Below are positions 41,474 to 53,345 of a stretch of DNA of 64,000 nt, one piece after another (within the stretch, counting starts at the first letter, position 1; every line of letters starts with the position of its first letter). A program made the position numbers and the translations under genes. A model generated the notes under the pieces. That model had not been told where the DNA came from and did not search any database. It saw only the letters and a program-made list of their open reading frames with translations. This stretch comes from Progne subis subis. Lineage: Eukaryota; Chordata; Aves; Passeriformes; Hirundinidae. The stretch spans positions 50,013 to 114,012 of the forward strand of contig JAKJHU010000843.1 in NCBI GenBank assembly GCA_022316685.1, written 5' to 3'.

Positions 41474-42689
41474 GGGCACCAGAGTGGCACAGGTGACCTT
41501 TAGGCTTTGCAGGGCCCAAGCACAAGGGCTGTGCCCGAGTCAGGGCTGAGCTCACACTCTGTGGGCTGGGGCAGAGCCCAGGCAGAAATCAGCCCCTGCC
41601 CCAGCAGCTCTGCAGTGGTGGCCACCAGGCCGGGTTGCCAAGGGAGGCTTCTGGCCATGGCCTGCAGGGAGCTGCTGCTGCCAAGGTGCCTTTGGTGTCC
41701 CAGGCTCTCCTGGCACAGCTCCCAGCACTCTGCACTTGTGCCCGAGGCCTTCACTGTGTTGGGGCTGGCCTGGGGCTTTTCCTGCAGCGGGACCTGGCCT
41801 GGCCATGGCACAGGAAAGGCAGTTCCTGCTGGAGCAGGAGGCTCTGCCTGCAATGGGCTCAGACAACTCCAACAAGGCTCTGTTTGCAAAGTCCCCAGTG
41901 GGAAATGAAAAAGGGGAGGGATCATGGTTCTTTTGGGGTGGATAATGCTGAAAGCAGCCTGACTCCTCCATCCCCAAGTTCAACATCCCGAGAGGGACCT
42001 GAAGCTGTGGCAGAGCTGGAAAAATTCCCAGAGAAAGGAACAACCAAGTGACACCACTGAGAGCTTCTGCAGAGCTGCTGAGCTGGCACAGCCTGGGCAC
42101 ATCTGACTGACAGGGCAGCACTTCAGGCTAGAACAGCCCCATCCCGAATTTTACCTGCAACACCTCCTGACATTTCCCTTCTTGGTGGGGTATGGAGATT
42201 CCTCCCTGGTGTGGAGACACCCTCAAGGTCACTGCCTGAGGCTGAGCTGATGAGATTTGCCCAGGATCATTGGTCTGAGGGAGAGACACCCATCTCTACT
42301 TTATAACTGGTTTTGCTTTAATACAATTGCTTCAAAATTGCTTCCTAGAGCACTATATTAAAATAGGTGTTACAGCTCCTACCCTATGGAGTAGGTAATT
42401 CTGATTAAGACCTTTCTGTCTAACCATGATCATAATCAGTCATATCTATACGTGCACAAATACTTCTGGTTTGCCATCCTTAATGCTGTGGGACAAAGTT
42501 GTACAAAGGTTCAATTCCACCTGTATAATCCTTTACAAATAAATCCTTGACAAAGTCTGGGGCTGGGATTAGATCCAGTAAGTCCCAGGATCCTCTCACA
42601 GAAAGAGTTTGTAAAGCCTGGTTTGGGGAGCTTGGGGGTATGATTGGGGTGTTGGGGGTCCTTTCTGCACCTTGTGACCCAACAGGAAC
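41474..42689 (-). other. No gene recognised
   Basis: This is the partner of 12,571-13,811. Confidence 0.45.
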
Positions 42690-42773
42690 TTCTTTAATAA
42701 ACTGTGTCTGGAATGCTCAGGAGATTCTCAGCTCAGGCAGCTCGTGCAGCCCCAGGGATTCTTTAATAAACTG
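42690..42773 (+). repeat. Templated insertion flanked by a 15 bp duplication
   Basis: The words at 42,690-42,704 and 42,759-42,773 are the same 15 bases, ttctttaataaactg. The 54 bases between them closely match 39,778-39,829. The left arm has one ttgtttaataaa-like word here and no insert. Confidence 0.8.
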
Positions 42774-42779
42774 AAGCTC

Positions 42780-43150
42780 CCACTCTGTCCATGACAGGAA
42801 CCCCTGTGAGTGCCTGTGACATCCCAGTTCTTTGGCAGCCTGGACACTCCTGGGATGTCCTCATGGAGCCCTGTGAGTGTCTGTGACCTCACTGTTCTTT
42901 AGGAGCACAGGGATGTCACCACTGGACTCCTGCCACTGCCTAGGAATAATTGGCTCCTTGGCAGTGTACAGACACCTCTGTTGTCACTGTGCAGCCCTGT
43001 GACTGTCTGGCACCTCATGACCCTTCGGAAGATTAAGGACCCCTGGGATGTCACCATGGAACCCCTGTGAATGAGTGTGACCAAACAGATCTTCAGGAGC
43101 CCAGAGACCCCTCAGATGCCAGCATGGAGCTCCTGTGCCTGCACGTGAGC
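42780..43150 (-). repeat. Degenerate tandem repeat, right arm
   Basis: This is the partner of 12,181-12,570. Confidence 0.7.
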
Positions 43151-43186
43151 TTATAGTCCTTTAGCAGGTGGAAACCCCTGGAATGT

Positions 43187-43322
43187 AGTCAATTTAAATA
43201 GATTGCTCTGCTGAGCAATCTATTAGAATCTATTTTCAATAGATTCCTCTGCTCTGCTGAGCATGGATACTCAGCAGCTTGGAGGTTCCCTGATGAATTT
43301 TAGTTCTCCAGAGGCTTGCTCA
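43187..43322 (-). repeat. Single copy of the hairpin unit
   Basis: One copy of the 154 bp unit found twice at 11,881-12,180 lies here. The hairpin arms (aatagattgctc and gagcaatctatt) are still perfect, though the loop differs. Confidence 0.85.
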
Positions 43323-44774
43323 GTCTTAGTTCTTCAGTTCAGGAATTCAGTGCCAAAGGCTCATTAGTATTTCAAAACACCCTAAACAAGACAAGCCCCT
43401 GGGAATAATTTAATTTCAAGTCTTCAGTTCTTATGTGGTTACTTAGACAGATTATTGAAGTATGTTCAAAGAGAATACACTATGTCTTTGAAAAATGCAG
43501 AGAGATTTTTTTGTCCTGTTTAGTTTTGTTTTCCTGTTTATAGATTGATATCAGCAATCTCCAGTTGATATTGATGCCCAGAAACTCCTTGTGCACTCTG
43601 AATAGATATGAAAATCAATATGACCCTTCATGGCTGACAATCAATCACTTTTCCCCTACCCCCACCCCACCATTTCCCTCATCGAGCTCCAGGGACTCAG
43701 AGCAGCCTTGTGCCAATCTGAGCTTCCTCCTCTTCAGGCTGCAGCTGCAGCTTTCAGCTCCTTGGCACCAACTCCCACCTGCTTTCCTTGCAGAAGGAGC
43801 TGCCTGAGACACAGAGGGATGTTCATTTATTGTCAGCCAACAAAACCAAAGGAAGGAACAGCTTCATGAAAAACAGAAGTCTAGCCAGTGACACAAACAG
43901 AGGATTCTTTCTCCTGCCATCATACAATTCCAGGAAATTCCTGGTCTCTCCTGGTCGGAAAACTTTAATGTTTATTAAGAGTGCTCAAATGACACAGCTA
44001 GTGAAGATGTGAAGATGCACCTAGCAAGCTGCAGGTCCTGTAAAGCCCTGCAGGGCTCCTGTCCCATCTGCTGTGCTCCAGTGTAAAACAGGGAGCAGCA
44101 CTGTCCCAGGATCATTAGAGAGCTGAATTGGAAAGGACCTCAGCAAGTCAGCAGCCCAAGCTGTCAGAAACTGGGCCAGACCAAGTGGCTCAAGGCTTGA
44201 TTTGGTCTGTATTGGAAAATCTCAAAGGACAGGGAGGGGGCAGCATCTCAGCATCTGGCTGAGCCCATGGGAATAAAGGTTTCCTCCTGTCCTGGCTGAA
44301 GCTCCCCTCTTTCACTCTATATCATTGTCTTTTGTCTCCCACCAGGCCCCCGGTGAAGAGCCTGGCTCTGTGCTCTCCATCACCTCCTCGGTGGCACTGC
44401 CAGGCTGGCATGAGGAGCCCCTCAGCCTTCCCTGCTCGGGGCTGGACAAGCCCAGCTCCCTCAGCCTCTGCTCACAGCCAAAGGGCTCCAGCCCCACCTT
44501 GGGGCCCTTCCCTAACCCTGCTGCAGCTGCCAGACATCTTTCCTGCCCTGGGGAACCCAACCCAGGCCACAGTGACCTGGATCATGCACGTCCTTGATGT
44601 CCTGGTCACACAGCCCAGCCCCTTGTCCCCGTGTCTGGGGTTGATCCTGTGCAACATCCTTTGGTGGAGGCTGTGGCTCCAGATGGACCATGGGGATACC
44701 GTGGAACAGGGGACCCCGTTCAGCATGAACTGCATTGGCCTTCATGGGAGGGGGCTGGGATGGAATGATCAACA
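43323..44774 (-). other. No gene recognised
   Basis: This is the partner of 10,401-11,880. The 43,440-43,750 part resembles 63,331-63,830 in the same orientation. Confidence 0.5.
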
Positions 44775-44970
44775 CAGTGACATCACACAGCCCCCCTGTG
44801 ATGTCACACAGCCACCCAGTAGCGTCACAGCCAGCTCTATTATGTCAGACCTCTGCCCTGTGATGTCACAGATGGCTCTGTGATGTCACAGAGATGGCCT
44901 ATGATATCATAGCTGCTCAATGACCTCCCCTAACCCACTCTGCTATGTCATAGCCCACTCTGTGACCTCA
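44775..44970 (-). repeat. Degenerate TGATGTCA-rich repeat, right arm
   Basis: This is the partner of 10,213-10,400, with repeated tgatgtcacag words. Confidence 0.65.
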
Positions 44971-44984
44971 TGTTACCAGATGAT

Positions 44985-45412
44985 AAATGGTCTACACCTG
45001 GTGAGCTCACACAATGCTCATTCTCCAAAACCACTGGCCCATGGAAACCACACAATGCCCATTGTGTAAGAAGGGGAACTGGAAATTCACCAGCCTCAGT
45101 GTCCTGCCAGGCTGACTGGAATATTTGGGTCTGTGATCACCAGGGACCACCAGAGAGACCCCCAGGACAGAAGAGTGCATGGAAACAGGGAAGGGAAATA
45201 CGTCAAGGATTCCATGGAAATGATAATTGTGTGTATGTTTAGATCAGAACCATCAATGAATATGTATGCAAAATAGAGAATATAAACAGAAACTTTCCTG
45301 TACTCACCATACACGGCTTTGGGAGGAGCTGTTCCCCAGCGCCTCCAGCCAAATAAAGAATGCTGATTCTAAATGCTACATTGGTGCTAAGGAGCATTTT
45401 ATTTTACCAAAT
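44985..45412 (+). repeat. LTR-like sequence with TATA and poly(A) signals, right arm
   Basis: TATAAA at 45,281-45,286 and AATAAA at 45,352-45,357 keep promoter-to-polyadenylation order. This is the partner of 9,790-10,200. Confidence 0.4.
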
Positions 45413-45414
45413 TT

Positions 45415-47205
45415 GTGGTAACACTCCCACTCCAAGGAAAGCTCTGTCTGATGCTGTTCACAAACAGAGAAGGACTGGTGGGAGGTGTGATGGACTGAGG
45501 CTGCCTGGGGTATTGTGACCATGAAATAATCAACTTTCCAAAAATCTGGGAAAGAAGGAAAGGCATCAACAAAACATCTACACTGAAATTATCGAGGGCA
45601 GACTTTGGCCTCTCTAGGATGCAGATTTGGGGAGTACTGAATCAGGTACTGATTTTTTAAGGGAAACAGCCCTTAAAAATAGGAGAGCCCAGGAAGGATG
45701 GACACACTTCAAGAAAGGAATCTAAAGGGGAGAGGAGCATCCTGTCCTGGTGTGCCCAAAGATGAGCCAGTGAGGAAAATCACTGGCCTGGCAGTCCATG
45801 GTACTTTTGTGGGAACTCAGGGAAAAAAAAAAAAAAAAAAAAAACCAAACTGCAACACCTCTGACAGAAGGTCAGGCAAATCAGGAAATGTTTAAGGATG
45901 TTGTTAGGTCATGGGGAAAGAAAATTAGAGAGATGAAAGATCAGTTAAAATTTAACCTGGCCAGTTTTCTGAAAAATTAAAATGTTTCCACAAATAAATT
46001 TATAGCAAAATGTGGGATAAGGAGAACATTTAGTCTTTATTGGATGCTGTGAGGAATATAGTAACTAGAGATAAGGAAAAGGCGGAGCTTCTTAACACCT
46101 TGTTTGCCTCATTTTTCAACAATCAGACAGGTTGTCCTCAGGACAACTATTAACCTGAGCTGGTAGATGGGCCCAGGGAGAAGAACAGCCCCCCTGTCAT
46201 CCAGGAGGAAGCAGCTGGTGACCTGCTGATCCACTCAGATGCTCACAGGTGTCTCTGGGACCAGATGGGATCCATCCTAGGGGGATGAGGCAGCTGGTGG
46301 ATGAGCTCACCAAGCTGCTCTCCATCATTTCTCATCAGTCCTGGCTCACCAGGGAGGTCCCAGAGGACTGGAGGTGCCAATGTGAGCCCATCCCCAAGAA
46401 GGGCTGGAAGGAGGATCTGGGGAACGCCAGGCCTGTCAGCCTGACCTCGGTGCCCAGCAAGGTTCTGGAACAGATCACCTTGAGAGCACCCACAGGATGG
46501 CCGAGGGATCAGACCCAGCCAGCGAGGATTTCAATATCTGCATAGATTGTCTGGATGAGGGGACTGAGTCCACCATCAGCAAATTTGCAGATGACACCAA
46601 GCTGAGTGTGAGTGTGGATGTGCTGGAGGGTAGGAGGGCTCTGCACAGGGACCTGGACAGGCTGGATCCAGGGCCCAAATCCAACACAGGGAGGTTTAAC
46701 AAGACCAAGGGCCAGGTCCTGCACTTTGGCCATAACAACCCCTGCAGTGCTACAGGCTGGGGACAGAGTGGCTGGAGAGCGTCCAGGCAGAAAGGGACCT
46801 GGGGCACTGATGGACAGCAGGCTGGACATGAGCCAGCAGTGTGCCCAGGTGGCCAAGAAGGCCAATGGCACCTGGCCTGGATCAGGAATGGTGTGGCCAG
46901 CAGGAGCAGGGCAGTGATTCTTCCCCTGTGCTCAGCACTGGTTGGGCAGCACCTTGAGTGGTGTGTGCAGTTCAGTGCCCCCATATTTAGACAGGACATG
47001 GAGGGGCTGGAGCATGTCCAGAGAAGGGCAACAAGGCTGGTGAGGGTCTGGGACACAGGTCTTTGAGGAGTGCCTGAGAGAGTTGGGGTTGTTTACCCAG
47101 GAGAAGAGGAGGCTCAGAGGACACAAGGTGTTGTCAGGGCACAGGTTGGACTTGATGATCTCCAAGGTCTTTTCCAACCTTGCTGATTCTGTGATTCTCT
47201 GAAAC
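45415..47205 (+). mobile_element. CR1 LINE fragment, right arm, with 3' end
   Basis: It carries the endonuclease end, an A-run (about 45,823-45,843), reverse transcriptase words (PIPKKGWKEDLG, RPVSLTSVPSKVLEQ), the FADDTKLS box near 46,585-46,610, and the CR1 3' end with ggacttgatgatctccaagg and two attctgtg-like octamers at 47,185-47,205. Frameshifts and internal deletions make it inactive. The left partner stops at the equivalent of about 46,915. Confidence 0.92.
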
Positions 47206-48158
47206 CACCCTTGCCGCAGTTGCAGGATGAGCCCTGGGCCTCCTCCTCAGAAGGTCCAGCAGCCCAGGTCCCTCAGCTTCTCCTCACAGTCCCAAAGCCC
47301 ATCCTGTCAGTCTTGCAGAGCCTCTGCAGCCCCTCCTCACTGCCCAGAACAGGGAGCCCCACAGCCAGACACAGCAGCCCAGATGTGCCCCCCTGGCCTG
47401 TGGTGCCTCTGGCAAGGGAACAGCCTGAGGCACTGCAGGAGCCTGCAGACAATTCCTGCAGCACTTGTAGGATGATCCTGCTCCCCAAGGGACGTTCCCA
47501 TGGTGTGATGCTGTTTGCCCCCAGCCTGCCCACAGCCACCCTGGGGCTGCTCACGGGGCTTTTCTCTGCTGAGCATTGGCCTGGGCGTGTTCTGGAGAGA
47601 GCCTGGGCAAAGGAGCCTGGAGCCCCCAGGCCCTGGCCTGAGGCGTCAGCGCTGCCCCAGCAGTGCCCATGGCCTGTCCCTGCTGCAGCCCCCGGCACTG
47701 CCACCGCCAGCACTGTGCCCGGCCCCGAGAGCACTCAGGCCCTACAGCAGCACCAGGGCCAGGAGGGCAGCGGGGCAGGGGCACGGGAGCAGCACTGGCA
47801 ACACCAAGTGCTGCTGCTGCTGGGCACAGCTGCTGTGCCAGCACTGATCTGCCCCAGCTCTGCACACAGACATTGCTGCTGCAGCTCCAGAGAAGGGGAA
47901 AAAAGAGGGATCTCTGCAGAAAACTTTGCTGGGATATCCTTTAGTTCATTTAAAGCCCCTGAGAACACAGCTCCTCATTGACCCAGTCTGTGGGTCACAG
48001 TCAAGATGGAAAGAAACAAAAGGAGAAAGCTGACAAAGACCTTTCTGTGTGGCCAGTATTGACAACTAAACCAAAGAGAGAAAAACCTCACAAGCAACCA
48101 GCAATAGCAATTGAAGATGACTTTTATTACAAGAGATGGACAGAATCTGGCCAGGAGT
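47206..48158 (-). other. Receptor 3' flank, right arm
   Basis: The stretch at about 47,206-47,828 has no left partner because of the left-arm deletion; about 47,840-48,158 pairs with 7,934-8,250. It is G/C-rich in part and no gene is recognised. Confidence 0.5.
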
Positions 48159-49092
48159 TTAATGTTTCTGAAAACGTCCAGTCATCAGCCTCCACACTGC
48201 AGCCTTGAGCTCCTGGTTCCTCAGGCTGTAGATGAGGGGGTTCAGGGCTGGAGGCACCACCGAGTACAGAACTGACAGGGTCAGATCCAGGGATGGGGAG
48301 GAGATGGAGGGGGGCTTGAGGTAGGCAAAAAAGCCAGTGCTGACAAACAGGGAGAGCACAGCCAGGTGAGGGAGGCAGGTGGAAAAGGCTTTGTGTCGTC
48401 CCTGCTCAGAGGGGATCCTCAGCACAGCCCTGAAGATCTGCACATAGGAGAAAACAATGAACACAAAACACCCAAAAAGATAAAGAGACACCAACCATAA
48501 CAATCCCAAGTTCCCTGAGTTTGGAGTGTGAGCAGGAGAGCTTGAGGATGTGTGGGATTTCACAGAAGAACTGGCCCAGGGCATTGCCCTGGCACAGGGG
48601 CAGGGAAAATGTATTGGCTGTGTGCATGAGAGCATTGAGAAAGGCACTGGCCCAGGCAGCTGCTGCCATGTGGGCACAAGCTCTGCTGCCCAGGAGGGTC
48701 CCGTAGTGCAGGGGTTTGCAGATGGACACGTAGCGGTCATAACACATGATGGTGAGCAGGGAAACCTCTGCTGAAATGAAAAATACAAACAGAAACACCT
48801 GAGCAGCACATCCTGTGTAGGAGATGGTCCTGGTGTCCCAGAGGGAATTGTGCATGGCTTTGGGGACAGTGGTGAGGATGGAGCCCAGGTGGGTGAGGGC
48901 CAGGTTGAGCAGGAAGAAGAACATGGGTGTGTGCAGGAGGTGGCCGCAGGCTACGGCGCTGATGATGAGGCCGTTGGCCAGGAGGACAGCCAGGGAGATG
49001 CCCAGGAAGAGGCAGAAGTGCAGGAGCTGCAGCTGCCGTGTGTGTGCCAATGGCAGCAGGAGGAAGTGGCTGATGGAGCTGCTGTTGGACAT
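48159..49092 (-). pseudogene. Olfactory receptor, family 14-like, frameshifted
   Basis: The start codon is at 49,092-49,090 and the stop at 48,161-48,159, matching the intact left copy. The first about 200 codons are open, with MCYDRY and CKPLHY. The frame then shifts by one extra base in the A-run at 48,474-48,478, and the remaining helices (KAFSTC, PALNPLIYSL) continue in the next frame. No other break is visible. It could be a young pseudogene or an assembly error in a homopolymer. One difference from the left copy is His for Asp in THLGS near residue 68. Confidence 0.9.
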
Positions 49093-50716
49093 TTCTTCAC
49101 TCTGGGCATTGTGGACTGTTGAAAGAAGACATTGACAAGATGGGACACATTTCCTTGAGTCAATCCTATATATTGTATTTGGAATCCCCACAAAATAATT
49201 TCTTTTCCTCTGCTGATAGTTTGCTAATCTTTATTGAGTTGAAGTTTGCGCTGCAGCTGAGTTACTGCCTCATCTTACATCCTGCTCTCAGCCTGAACAG
49301 TGGGGAGCCCAGAGGGAAAAGAGAGCTCCCTGTGCCCCAGTGCATTCAGACCTGCTGATCCCCAGACAGGTGCCCCTTGCTCAATACAGCTCCCTCTAGT
49401 TCATGATGGACACACCTAAAAAATGCTTGCAAAATAAAAGTTGACAGTTTGAAGGCTACGATTTCAAAGTTAATTTTTCTAAACCCTTCTCTCTTTTCCT
49501 CTGCAGCTGGACAGGGACACATTCCAAAGGGCTGATTTGATTAACTGCTGGCTGGAGTTGTGCCTACTGGGAGCTGTTTGTCTCTATCCAAGCCTTGTCC
49601 CTGCCAGTGCTCCCAGAGCCCAGACCAGCCCTGGGGGATCAGCTCTGCCCTGCACACCCCTCCCAGCACAGGGCACTGCCCAGGGGCAGCTCCCTGGCAG
49701 CAGGGCCTTAAGGGCAGCTCAGACAAACAGAGATGCTGCAAGCCAAGGTGCTGCTGGTGCTGTCTGTAGGTCGAGGAAGGTGAGGAGGCATTTTTTGAGG
49801 GAGCTGTGAGGCAGATCTGCTGATCCCCAGGGTGACAGTGCAGGAGTCTCAGTGACACAGACAAACCCTGACAGCCCCTTTGCCTTTTCTTTATGAGAAA
49901 GCTGAGAGCAGCCCTGGCCATGCAGCACCATCTCCACAGCAGGAGGAATCTGCCCTGGTGGTGGTCACTCCTTCCACCTCCAACTTCTCCCCAGAGTCCA
50001 TTGGAGCTCCCAGGCAGGCTGAGAGCTGCCCCTGGCAGGTGGCAGATCCCCTCGCCTGGCCAAGAGCCCTCAGGGCTGCAGGAGCTGCTCTGCACGACAG
50101 CCCTGGGCACCCCTGGCTGCAGCCCCAGCTTCAGCCCCTGCAGCCGTCCCTGGCAGCAGGAGCCGTCCTGCCCTGTCCCTCTGACGGTGCCCAGGGCAGC
50201 CCTGCTCTGGAGCACATCCTCCCCCAAAGCAGAAAGGGCAGAAGAGCCATCCTTACAGTCATGTCAGTCCTGTCCTGGGTCAGCTTGAGGAGATCCCTGC
50301 AGCCAGACTGCCTGTGTCAGGAGTGGTGATGATTTCTCCATGAAGACCCTCAGAATTGTCCTTCTAGTTTCCTTGAGTCTGTGTCTGCTTCACTCCTGTT
50401 CGGTACCTGCAGGCAGTGCCCTCAGCCCAGCTGGGCTGGGAGAGGAGCTGCTCCTCAGGAGAAATGTCTTTTTGAAGCTCTTCTTGGTTGCCAAGAGCTG
50501 CCTCTGTGCCAGGAGCCCAGCCCAGCTCAGCAGCAGAGACACAGCACCAGGACTTTAATGACCCTCTCAGGGCTTTGGTGTTGTTTACATCAGACTTATT
50601 TCCACAGAGTGTTCAAAAACTTCTGAAGAACAAAGTCAGATGAAAAGTTCCAATATTTCATGAAGTTTTAATAAGTATCACGGAGAATATTTTGCCTGAT
50701 CAGTTCAATCTGAACA
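49093..50716 (-). other. Receptor upstream region, right arm, weakly matched
   Basis: This is positional partner of 5,748-6,960 but alignable only in islands. The 50,450-50,716 part is a diverged relative of 54,680-54,960 and 58,917-59,201. No gene is recognised. Confidence 0.5.
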
Positions 50717-51479
50717 CTGCAGGCAGTGATGACAGGTGGGGACAAACAAGGCAAAGGTGTCTCTGATGCTCAGCAAACCTGCATGTGTTTCAGGAATGCA
50801 AAGGGCCAAGGCCTGAGCCCCAGCCCCTGCCAAGGCAGATCCTGTCCCTCCCTCAGTGCTCAGGGCTCTTCCCAGGACACTGGGATGTGGGGATGTGCAA
50901 TGCCAAGGGCAGCACCATGGGGCGGCCCCTGCCAGGCTGCTGAGCAGGGACAAGGAGGCAATGAGGCCCCAGGCCTGCCAGGGTCCCTTGTCTCCTGCTC
51001 ATGGCTCAGGCCCAGGGCCAGCAGCCATGGCCCAAGTGCTGCAGGAGTTGGCTGTGTCAGGGCCTTTCAGCTGCTGCCCATGCCTGTGCCCTCTCCAGCC
51101 CAGGCTGTCCTACGGTGTCCATGCCCTGCGCCTCTGTCCCTGCAGGCTGTCGTCATCCCCCGGCTGCCCCACCTCGCTGGCCCCTTCCTTTGCTGACAGC
51201 TCTGTGTCCTGCCTGCCTCTGCCTGGGCACACAAAGCCTTGGCCTGCTCCAGACTCCTTCTTGGGGATGTGTTGCACCACAGCCCAGCCCTGGGACAGAA
51301 ATTCCTTTCTATCCATTCTCAGCCTGGGTATCCCCAGTTGCCCTTTGCATTAGTTTTTTCTTTTCTGGCTTTTCTCTGCTGTTTCAAAAGGATCCACTAT
51401 CTCTGAAACCACCCTTCAATCCCACCCAGGGCTCTTCCCTGCTGTCCTCAGTCTCCCTCCACTGAGCAAAGAGCTTTAA

Positions 51480-52200
51480 GCCACGAACACCTGGACAAGA
51501 ATCATGGTTCTTTCCTATAGGAAGGAAGCCACAGAACCCCAGGGTTTGAAGGCAGATTGGAGGCACTCACTAGAGGCCAAGGAAAGGCCCAAGCTGTCTG
51601 TCCTTACAGCTTTTGTCTGAAAGGAACCCTTGGATACATGGGGAATTCTGGAGGTGGAATTCCATTTCAGCTCTGGGTGTCTGGACCAAAATGACAGATC
51701 TTCTCCACAGGAAGGGAAGGGCAGAGCCCCAGTGTTTCTTAGACAGATGAAAGCTGGCTCTCAGGAAACCATGAGAACCTAGAGAATTATGTCAGCTTTT
51801 TTCTGGAAGCTATCCTTGGATTAAGGAATTTTGAGGCAGATTCCCAGCTTTGGCCATAGATGCCTGGATTTGAAAGATGTTTTTTCCAGAAGAAAGAAAG
51901 AAGGAAGAGAAGCATGGTCCCCCAGTGTTTTAAAGACAGATGAGGGGTGGCCCCCAAGAGGCCAAGGCCAGCCAGAGCTGTCTGTCCTGGCAGGTTTCAA
52001 ATTGGGAACAATCCTTGGATATAATCAAATTTGGAGGTAGAATCACAACTTTGGCCATGGGCACCTGGAGGAGAAGGACAGTTCTTTTCCACAGGAAGGA
52101 AAGCATGGAACTCAAGGGCTTCAGAGACAGATGAGGACAGCCCTCAACATGCCAAGGTCAGTTGGACCAGTCAGGCAGCCCCCAGGAGGCCAAGACAAGC
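51480..52200 (-). repeat. About 180 bp tandem repeats, copy 1
   Basis: Units in reverse orientation to 4,274-4,990. The empty retrovirus target lies at 52,004-52,016 (gggaacaatcctt). Confidence 0.8.
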
Positions 52201-52204
52201 AGAC

Positions 52205-53345
52205 CTATTCTGTGTTGGGGCCCTGCAGCATCACAATTGTCCATTGGTTCTATGAAGCCCCGTAGTATCAGAACAGATCTTTGTTTCCATGAGGTCCAGA
52301 AATATCACAGTGATCTCCTTGGATCCACAGTGTCACAATGGCCCCTTAATCCATGAGGCCTGGCAGTGTCACAATGGTTGCCTTGGTTCTATGAGGCCCT
52401 GTGATGACACAATGGCCCCTTGGTTCCATGGGGACTCAGTGTTCCAGAATGGTCTCATTGCTACCATGAGGCCCTGCAGTGTCACAATGGTCTCCTGGGT
52501 TCCACAACATCCTGCAGAGCCCTCTTGGTTCAATGAGGTCTCAAAGTACCATAATAGTCACCAGGATTCCATCAGGCCTTACAGTGTCACAGGGGCACCT
52601 TGGATCCCTGAGGCCCTGAAGTATGGAATGGAACCTTGATTCCATTGGGCCCCTCACTGTTACATGAGTTCTTAGTTCCATGGAGCCCTGTAGTGTCACA
52701 ATGGTCTCCTTGGTTACATGGTGACACAGTGTCACAGTGGTCTCCTTTGTTCTACAAGGCCCCAGAGTGTCACAATGGCCCCTTGCTGCCATGAGGCCGT
52801 GCAATGTCACAATGGTCTCATTGGTTCCCTGATGCACCGTTGTGTAACAGTGGCACCCTTGGTTCCACAGAGTCAGAATGTCCTTGTGGTCTCATGGATC
52901 CCCACAGTGTCACTATGATCCCTTGATTCCATGAGGCCCTGCTGTGCTACAATGACCCCTTGGTTATAAAAGGCCCTGCAGTGGAACAATGGCTCCTTGG
53001 TTCCAGTGGGTCCTGACGTGTCCTAATGGTCTCCATGGTTCCATGAGGCCCCACAATGTCACAATGGACTTTTGGTTCCATGAGCTTTCGTACTGCCAGC
53101 AACAGTCTCCTTGGTTCCACAGTGTCACCATGGACCCTTTGTTCCATGAGGTTCAGTGGTGTAACATGGACACCGTGATCCCATGAGGTTCTGCAGTGTC
53201 ACAATGGACTCCTTGGTTCTGCAGCCCTGCTGTGTCACCATGGACCCGTAGTTCCATGAGGTTCCGTAGTGTCACCATGGTCCCTTTGGTTCCACAAGGC
53301 CTTGCTGTGCCACAATGGCCCCTTGGTTCCATGAGGTTCTGTACT
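52205..53345 (-). repeat. Minisatellite, 38-40 bp family, copy 1
   Basis: Units with gtgtcacaatgg and ttggttccatgaggcc words lie in reverse orientation to 1-745. Confidence 0.88.

Larger units (their letters stand above)
29466..52892 (-). repeat. Right arm of the large inverted duplication
   Basis: This is the reverse-complement partner of 1-26,373. It begins sharply at a CR1/CpG junction at 29,465/29,466 and runs at least to 52,892, the partner of the first base of the window. It lacks the retrovirus, keeps about 0.9 kb of CR1 and flank that the left arm has lost, and has its own templated insertion at 42,690-42,773. Confidence 0.9.
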
